Below are positions 6,405 to 9,558 of a stretch of 9,558 bases of DNA, in pieces. Under the pieces are notes generated by a model, which ran no database searches, was not told where the DNA came from, and saw only the letters and a list, made by a program, of their open reading frames with translations. The stretch spans positions 1 to 9,558 of the forward strand of contig JBEKTY010000242.1 in the NCBI GenBank assembly GCA_049515555.1, written 5' to 3'. Position 1 is the first letter of the stretch. Each line of letters begins with the position of its first letter. Made by a program: the position numbers and the translations under genes. Source of the stretch: JBEKTY01 sp049515555 (lineage in GTDB: Bacteria; Planctomycetota; Planctomycetia; Pirellulales; Thermoguttaceae).

Positions 6405-6435
6405 AGACATGGGAAAGTGAGCGGTCTTTGCTTTT
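6377..6435 (+). terminator. Terminator-like hairpin (C:D) followed by TTTT
   Basis: Arm C GCAAAAGACCGCTC (6377-6390) pairs with arm D GAGCGGTCTTTGC (6419-6431): 11 continuous pairs, a bulged A6379, then two more pairs. TTTT follows at 6432-6435 on the plus strand. The 28-base loop contains arm B of the competing stem and a small TGTC/GACA hairpin. No complete plus-strand gene lies immediately upstream, so this is more likely a leader attenuator for the gene at 6823 than an end-of-gene terminator. The short T-tract makes termination efficiency uncertain. Confidence -1.
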
Positions 6436-6822
6436 CGGAGGCGAGTGGAGCAACAGGAAGGGCAGATCCCGACCGACTGGCTGACGGCGGACTGGCACGA
6501 GAAGGAAAAGCCCAGAAAAAGGCACAGGAGGAACGTCCTACCGGAAGCCCGAGCCGGAAACGGACGAGAAAGTGCCTGTCCGCAAGGGGGCGGTGTCCGG
6601 CAAGCTGGTCGATCCGGACGAAGTCCGCAAGCTGGCGCCGCTCGCCCGTGAGTGGTTACGCCTTGGTGCGCCGGAGGTCGGGAGCTGTTCGGGGGGGAAG
6701 GTAGCCCCTGGATTTCGGTCCAGCCCGGCCGCAAGTAGAATGAGATGGGGCGTCGTCCGCCCAAAAGCCCACGGCCCCCGCCTCGTTGACGGCTGGCCGT
6801 ACAACCCAGGGAGAACCGACCC
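6436..6822 (+). other. Leader region of the ThuA-like gene with possible decayed coding sequence
   Basis: No intact gene is supportable here. Two plus-strand frames look partly protein-like: EGQIPTDWLTADWHEKEKP from about 6460, and in a different frame VPVRKGAVSGKLVDPDEVRK followed by LAPLAREWLRLGAPE from about 6570. A frameshift between them near 6530-6570 would join them, so this may be a decayed gene; I do not recognise the family. A weak promoter match lies at 6713-6741 (TTTCGG, 17 bases, TAGAAT). AGGGAGAA at about 6808-6815 serves as ribosome binding site for the ThuA-like gene. Confidence -1.
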
Positions 6823-7659
6823 ATGATCCGCTGCCGACTATGTCTCGTTCTCGTCGCCGCCCTCGTCGCGGCTGGTCTCGCCTCCGCTGTCCATGCCGAC
6901 GACGCGCCGATCCGCGCGCTGCTGGTGATCGGGGGCTGCTGCCACGATTACAAGCACCAGAAAGACCTTCTCACCCAGGGGATCTCTGCCCGGGCGAACG
7001 TCGAGTGGGCGATCGCTTACGATCCCGACGGAAGCACGCGGCACCTGAACCCGATTTATGAGAAGGACGACTGGGCCAAAGGGTTTGACGTGGTCGTGCA
7101 TGACGAGTGCTCCGCCGACGTGAAGGACCTGAAGGTCATCGACCGCATCCTCAAGCCGCACCACGAGGGCCTGCCGGGCGTGGCGCTCCACTGCGCGATG
7201 CACTGCTACCGCAGCGAAGGCTGGCCGCAGAAGGTGACCCCGTGGTTCGAGTTCACCGGGTTGCCTTCGACCGGCCACGGAGCCCAGGCGCCGATTGCCG
7301 TCGTGTTTCTAGACAAGAACGTCCCTATCACCAGGTCCTTGCAGGACTGGACGACGGTCAACGAGGAGCTTTACAACAACAGCGCCGGCAAGCTGTTGGA
7401 CACGGCCCAGCCGCTGGCCCGCGGGACACAGTCATTTACCGACCGTCGCGGCAGGACGACGTCGCAGGAATTCGTGACAGTCTGGACAAACCTCTATAAC
7501 GGCAAGGCGCGGGTCTTCGGCACGACGCTCGGGCACAACAACGCTACCTGCAACGATCCGCGGTACTTGGATCTGGTGACCAACGGCCTTCTGTGGTCCG
7601 TCGGCAAGCTCGATGCGGCGCACCTGAAGCCGGCGAAGAAGGTCCTTCTGGACAAGTAG
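6823..7659 (+). CDS. Secreted ThuA-like domain protein
   Basis: 278 residues. ThuA-like proteins have a class I glutamine-amidotransferase-like fold and are linked to sugar (trehalose or other glycan) metabolism; the biochemical activity of the planctomycete secreted versions is not established. Residues 1-25 form a signal peptide (short basic start, hydrophobic core, VHA before DDAP as an AxA-type cleavage site). Then RALLVIGGCCHDYKHQ at 31-46, DVVVHDECSADV around 89-100, VALHCAMHCYR at 120-130, WFEFTG around 141-146, HGAQAPIAVVF from 152, VNEELYNN around 179-186, and FGTTLGHNNATCNDPRYLDL up to residue 251, all typical of the family. The ATG has AGGGAGAA a few bases upstream. Length is normal and the frame intact. 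It is divergent from the glycosidase gene, with the interleaved stems in between. An SDR fragment begins 4 bases after the stop. The family call is confident, the function inferred. Confidence -1.
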   Translation: MIRCRLCLVLVAALVAAGLASAVHADDAPIRALLVIGGCCHDYKHQKDLLTQGISARANVEWAIAYDPDGSTRHLNPIYEKDDWAKGFDVVVHDECSADVKDLKVIDRILKPHHEGLPGVALHCAMHCYRSEGWPQKVTPWFEFTGLPSTGHGAQAPIAVVFLDKNVPITRSLQDWTTVNEELYNNSAGKLLDTAQPLARGTQSFTDRRGRTTSQEFVTVWTNLYNGKARVFGTTLGHNNATCNDPRYLDLVTNGLLWSVGKLDAAHLKPAKKVLLDK

Positions 7660-7663
7660 TGAG

Positions 7664-7942
7664 GTGACCCACGACGACGAGGTGCGGGCATGGGCGGCGG
7701 AAGTCCTGAAGGGCGGTTCGCCCGACCTGCTGGTGAACAACGCCGCCACGATCAACCGCAACGCCCCGCTCTGGAAGGTGCCCGCGGAGGAGTTCTCCCA
7801 GGTCATCGATGTGAACGTGAAGGGCGTGGTCAACGTCAACCACTCGTCGGCCAGCCCGACTTCCGCGGCCCCAACGTCGGCACGGCATGTTGAAGACGCC
7901 GCGGCGCATCGAGGCGGCGTGGCTGTTGCTGCCCCACCATAG
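7664..7942 (+). pseudogene. Internal fragment of a second SDR gene
   Basis: From the GTG at 7664 the frame reads VTHDDEVRAWAAEVLKGG, then PDLLVNNAATINRNAPLWK, then DVNVKGVVNV, where SDR similarity stops at about 7838. The remainder (NHSSASPTSAAPTSA and on to TAG at 7940-7942) is unrelated low-complexity sequence. In complete SDRs 'VTxDDxVRAWAAEVL' lies about 60 residues in, so both the N-terminal cofactor-binding part and the catalytic YxxxK part are missing. The fragment is only about 58 codons. It starts directly after the ThuA-like gene's stop, which suggests a deletion that removed the SDR 5' end while ThuA stayed intact. It cannot encode an active dehydrogenase. Confidence -1.
7738..7798 (+). 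repeat. Near-identical SDR segment, copy 2 (direct repeat of 1770-1830)
   Basis: Second copy of the 60-base segment with one mismatch. In this copy the coding sequence extends further upstream (VTHDDEV...) but is lost about 40 bases downstream of the repeat, opposite to copy 1, which lacks the upstream part and keeps the downstream part. Confidence -1.
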
Positions 7943-7969
7943 GCGTCTGAGCCATCGTTGTTGGAAACC

Positions 7970-9400
7970 TCATATTTTCTGTGACTCACAGAACTTGTCC
8001 AGATTTCGGCTTCCTGACAACAGAAACCGGAGAAAACTCACCCCTCTATACTCACAGGTTTGATAAATGCTCAGCAGCACGAGGTAGTCAGCCACCCCTC
8101 GTTCCGTCATTCGTCCGTTTGTAATCATGCGGTACTTGGCAAAATGCTTAACGGCATGTTCGGCATTGTTATTATTCCACGGAACGCCGTCATGGTCCAC
8201 AAATACGAACAACTTCTCCTGGTACTTGAGCAGCCTCTTTTGATACTGCTTCACAACAACGGATTGAAACTCTTGCTCTGCCAATTCCCTGAAGAAGATT
8301 GCGACCTCAGCCTTGTGCTGCGTAAGATATTCTTGCTGAAGCCCGTACCTGTCGATGGTTTGGACGATGGCTGCAAGGAGCTTTCCGAAGCGGTTTGTCA
8401 GCCACCGCATTTCATCGTCCTCCCAATGCGCCCGCAAATCTGTGTTCAGATCTCGTATCAAGTGAACCAAACACTTCTGCTGTGGGTACGGCAGTGAGTC
8501 ATACGCGCTATAGAAGTCCGAAATCAGAACACCGCGAAACCCCTCCAACATAGTCTTGAGGAAATCCCCTTTGCGTGTGTCCCTATACTGGAATACGACC
8601 GTCACAAGGTTCGTGAAGACCCACACGCAGCCCTTACCGCGCTGTAGGCGGACCCCGGTTTCGTCACACTGCAAGAGATGACCATTGAGAACCGTGCGTA
8701 ACAGTTGCTCATAGGTTGGGCGATAAAACTTGGCTAGACTTGCCTTGAACGCGTGAATAATCGAAAATCGCACCGGCAAGCCAAAGCACTCCTTGAAGAT
8801 TCCTTCGAGGTTCTCGAATGTGGTTCTATTAACCACATGCTGGTACATGGCCCAGCTTTGCAGGGTATGCAAGAACTTCTCCTGTCTCTTGTAGCGCGGT
8901 GGAAGGAAAGCCCTGCCGCATTCCTGGCAACGGTGCAGCGTTGTTATATACCGGGTCACAACTCGCCTGATACCGGTTTCAAGAAGTCTTAAGTCATACG
9001 AGTTCTTCCAGTGTGCGCGGTCGTAGTCCCTGGTAAGCTGGGAGCCTTTGCAGAACGGGCATTTCCTCGCCGTTATTACAGTCTTGGCAGTTGGTCTGAC
9101 ACTCTTAGGCTTTGCACGCTTTCGGCTAGGTCGCTTCTTCCGTGCGCGTCCTGGGGCGCGAAAGCGGATCACATCCCGTTGATAATCAAAGTACGCGCAT
9201 TTGTTCACAAACCCAAACTCGTCCAGAACGAAGCCTGGGTTGCCCCATTGATTGCCCCATCGTTTGCCAACGGGATCGCTCACAATGCTGTCTACCCACA
9301 CCACACCGTCCGATGCTGACGCGGGTGTACCATTGGCGACTGATGGAGCAACATGCCCGGATATGGCGTGCAACCTTTCGGTAAGCAATTGCAATGCCAT
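7970..9400 (-). CDS. IS66-family DDE transposase with nuclease-like N-terminal sequence, truncated
   Basis: Cuts and joins DNA ends during transposition. From the ATG at 9400 there are 476 codons. A zinc-ribbon-like pair, CPFC (114-117) and CQEC (158-161), precedes the catalytic core: LLQCDETGV with D246, LISDFYSAYDSLPYP with D295 followed by CLVHLIRDLN, and NNNNAEHAVKHF with E414, together the DDE triad of DDE_Tnp_IS66. The C-terminus (TCEYRGVSFLRFLLSG) looks complete. The frame stays open upstream to a TAG at 9461-9463 and reads LKDKLIRYNAEDCMALQLL across the ATG. This is the YNxxDCxAL signature ending RNase_H_2/TM0106 RecB-like nucleases, so the true protein was probably a longer nuclease-transposase fusion. 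ATG 9400 has GAGG 5 bases upstream but lies inside that motif, so it may not be the original start. The transposase call is firm, the fusion inferred. Confidence -1.
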   Translation of the reverse strand: MALQLLTERLHAISGHVAPSVANGTPASASDGVVWVDSIVSDPVGKRWGNQWGNPGFVLDEFGFVNKCAYFDYQRDVIRFRAPGRARKKRPSRKRAKPKSVRPTAKTVITARKCPFCKGSQLTRDYDRAHWKNSYDLRLLETGIRRVVTRYITTLHRCQECGRAFLPPRYKRQEKFLHTLQSWAMYQHVVNRTTFENLEGIFKECFGLPVRFSIIHAFKASLAKFYRPTYEQLLRTVLNGHLLQCDETGVRLQRGKGCVWVFTNLVTVVFQYRDTRKGDFLKTMLEGFRGVLISDFYSAYDSLPYPQQKCLVHLIRDLNTDLRAHWEDDEMRWLTNRFGKLLAAIVQTIDRYGLQQEYLTQHKAEVAIFFRELAEQEFQSVVVKQYQKRLLKYQEKLFVFVDHDGVPWNNNNAEHAVKHFAKYRMITNGRMTERGVADYLVLLSIYQTCEYRGVSFLRFLLSGSRNLDKFCESQKI

Positions 9401-9463
9401 ACAGTCCTCAGCATTGTATCGGATGAGTTTATCCTTTAACTGGACTTTTGCAAACTTAGGCTA
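7970..9463 (-). mobile_element. IS66-like insertion sequence, probably 5'-truncated
   Basis: The DNA from about 7960 to 9460 is less GC-rich than its surroundings (47% in bases 8161-8220 against 67% in 7201-7260, counted by hand), consistent with acquired DNA. It contains one transposase frame and no IS66 TnpA/TnpB accessory ORFs. I could not find matching terminal inverted repeats or a target-site duplication, so element ends are not defined and the interval is that of the open reading frame. Confidence -1.
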
Positions 9464-9557
9464 GTCGTATCTTAGCGAACACATGGTCAAGGTCCGTTCC
9501 GTGCTCTTGGACTTGTTGGACAACCCAGGTAAGGGTGGCGCGGAGCGTCTCGTTCAG
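9456..9557 (-). CDS. C-terminal end of an unidentified ORF entering from the right edge
   Basis: In one minus-strand frame the window edge reads LNETLRATLTWVVQQVQEHG followed by TDLDHVFAKIRLA and TAA at 9458-9456. The composition (Gln, Glu, hydrophobic heptad-like spacing) looks like real protein and the other two frames contain stops. It does not fit the nuclease sequence expected upstream of the transposase and overlaps that frame by only a few bases. I do not recognise it; 33 codons are too few to name a family. Confidence -1.
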   Translation of the reverse strand: MNETLRATLTWVVQQVQEHGTDLDHVFAKIRLA

Positions 9558-9558
9558 C

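Noticed and set aside
6342..6824. 160-codon minus-strand open frame across the leader region
   Set aside because: Pro/Arg/Ser-rich translation running through both hairpins, no domain, no convincing start.
7980..7990. Perfect palindrome TGTGACTCACA
   Set aside because: It lies inside the last codons of the transposase and is short enough to be coincidental.
8060..8497. 145-codon plus-strand open frame
   Set aside because: Antisense to the IS66-like transposase, which has an intact DDE triad.
1..9558. CRISPR array, tRNA or rRNA genes
   Set aside because: No regularly spaced repeats with unique spacers and no tRNA-like cloverleaf or rRNA-like conserved stretch was noticed on reading either strand; a dedicated scan was not possible.
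7900..9558. Terminal inverted repeats and target duplication of the IS66-like element
   Set aside because: I looked for GTAA-type IS66 ends and for matching ends around 7930-7970 and 9460-9558 and found no convincing pair; the left end of the element may be lost by truncation.

Overview
The window is GC-rich DNA that looks like Planctomycetota. The main taxonomic clue is the large secreted glycosidase. It begins with an 'EPLECRELLS' tag, the LEPR-XLL type of N-terminal motif common on planctomycete exported proteins, and has a long Ser/Thr/Ala/Gly-rich C-terminal part. A secreted ThuA-like protein and SDR fragments of a type often seen in that phylum agree with this. Family or genus cannot be read from the sequence.

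Layout, left to right. (1) 1-1213, minus: the first 404 codons of an AldB-type NAD-dependent aldehyde dehydrogenase that runs off the left edge. It has a strong Shine-Dalgarno, a GTG start, and a good sigma70-like promoter with a palindrome inside its spacer. (2) About 1320-2210: a patchwork of gene remnants. It holds a short unidentified plus-strand ORF, the apparent C-terminal tail of a minus-strand protein, and the C-terminal two-thirds of a short-chain dehydrogenase (SDR) joined to that tail. (3) 2209-2603: no gene, but a 53-nt two-part hairpin and a perfect 18-bp palindrome. (4) 2604-6002, minus: a 1132-codon secreted clan GH-A, alpha-L-arabinofuranosidase-like glycosidase, preceded by a possible 80-codon ORF ending 13 bases upstream. 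(5) 6259-6822: a control-region candidate. Two long stems are interleaved (A-C-B-D order) and one is followed by TTTT, which resembles an attenuator. After it come decayed or non-coding sequence and the ThuA gene's ribosome binding site. (6) 6823-7659, plus: a secreted ThuA-like protein, followed 4 bases later by an internal SDR fragment. That fragment shares 59 of 60 bases with the first SDR fragment about 6 kb away. (7) 7970 to about 9463, minus: an IS66-type DDE transposase in visibly lower-GC DNA. Its in-frame upstream sequence looks like the end of a RecB/RNase H-type nuclease domain, and it is cut off near 9460 by an in-frame stop. (8) 9456-9558, minus: the C-terminus of an unidentified ORF entering from the right edge.

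No metabolic operon is evident. The intact genes (aldehyde dehydrogenase, exported arabinofuranosidase-like enzyme, exported ThuA-like protein) fit breakdown of plant or algal polysaccharide, but they are transcribed separately and are divided by remnants. The most notable features are the interleaved stems at 6350-6435, the nuclease-to-transposase fusion signature, and the duplicated SDR segment framing the glycosidase/ThuA block.
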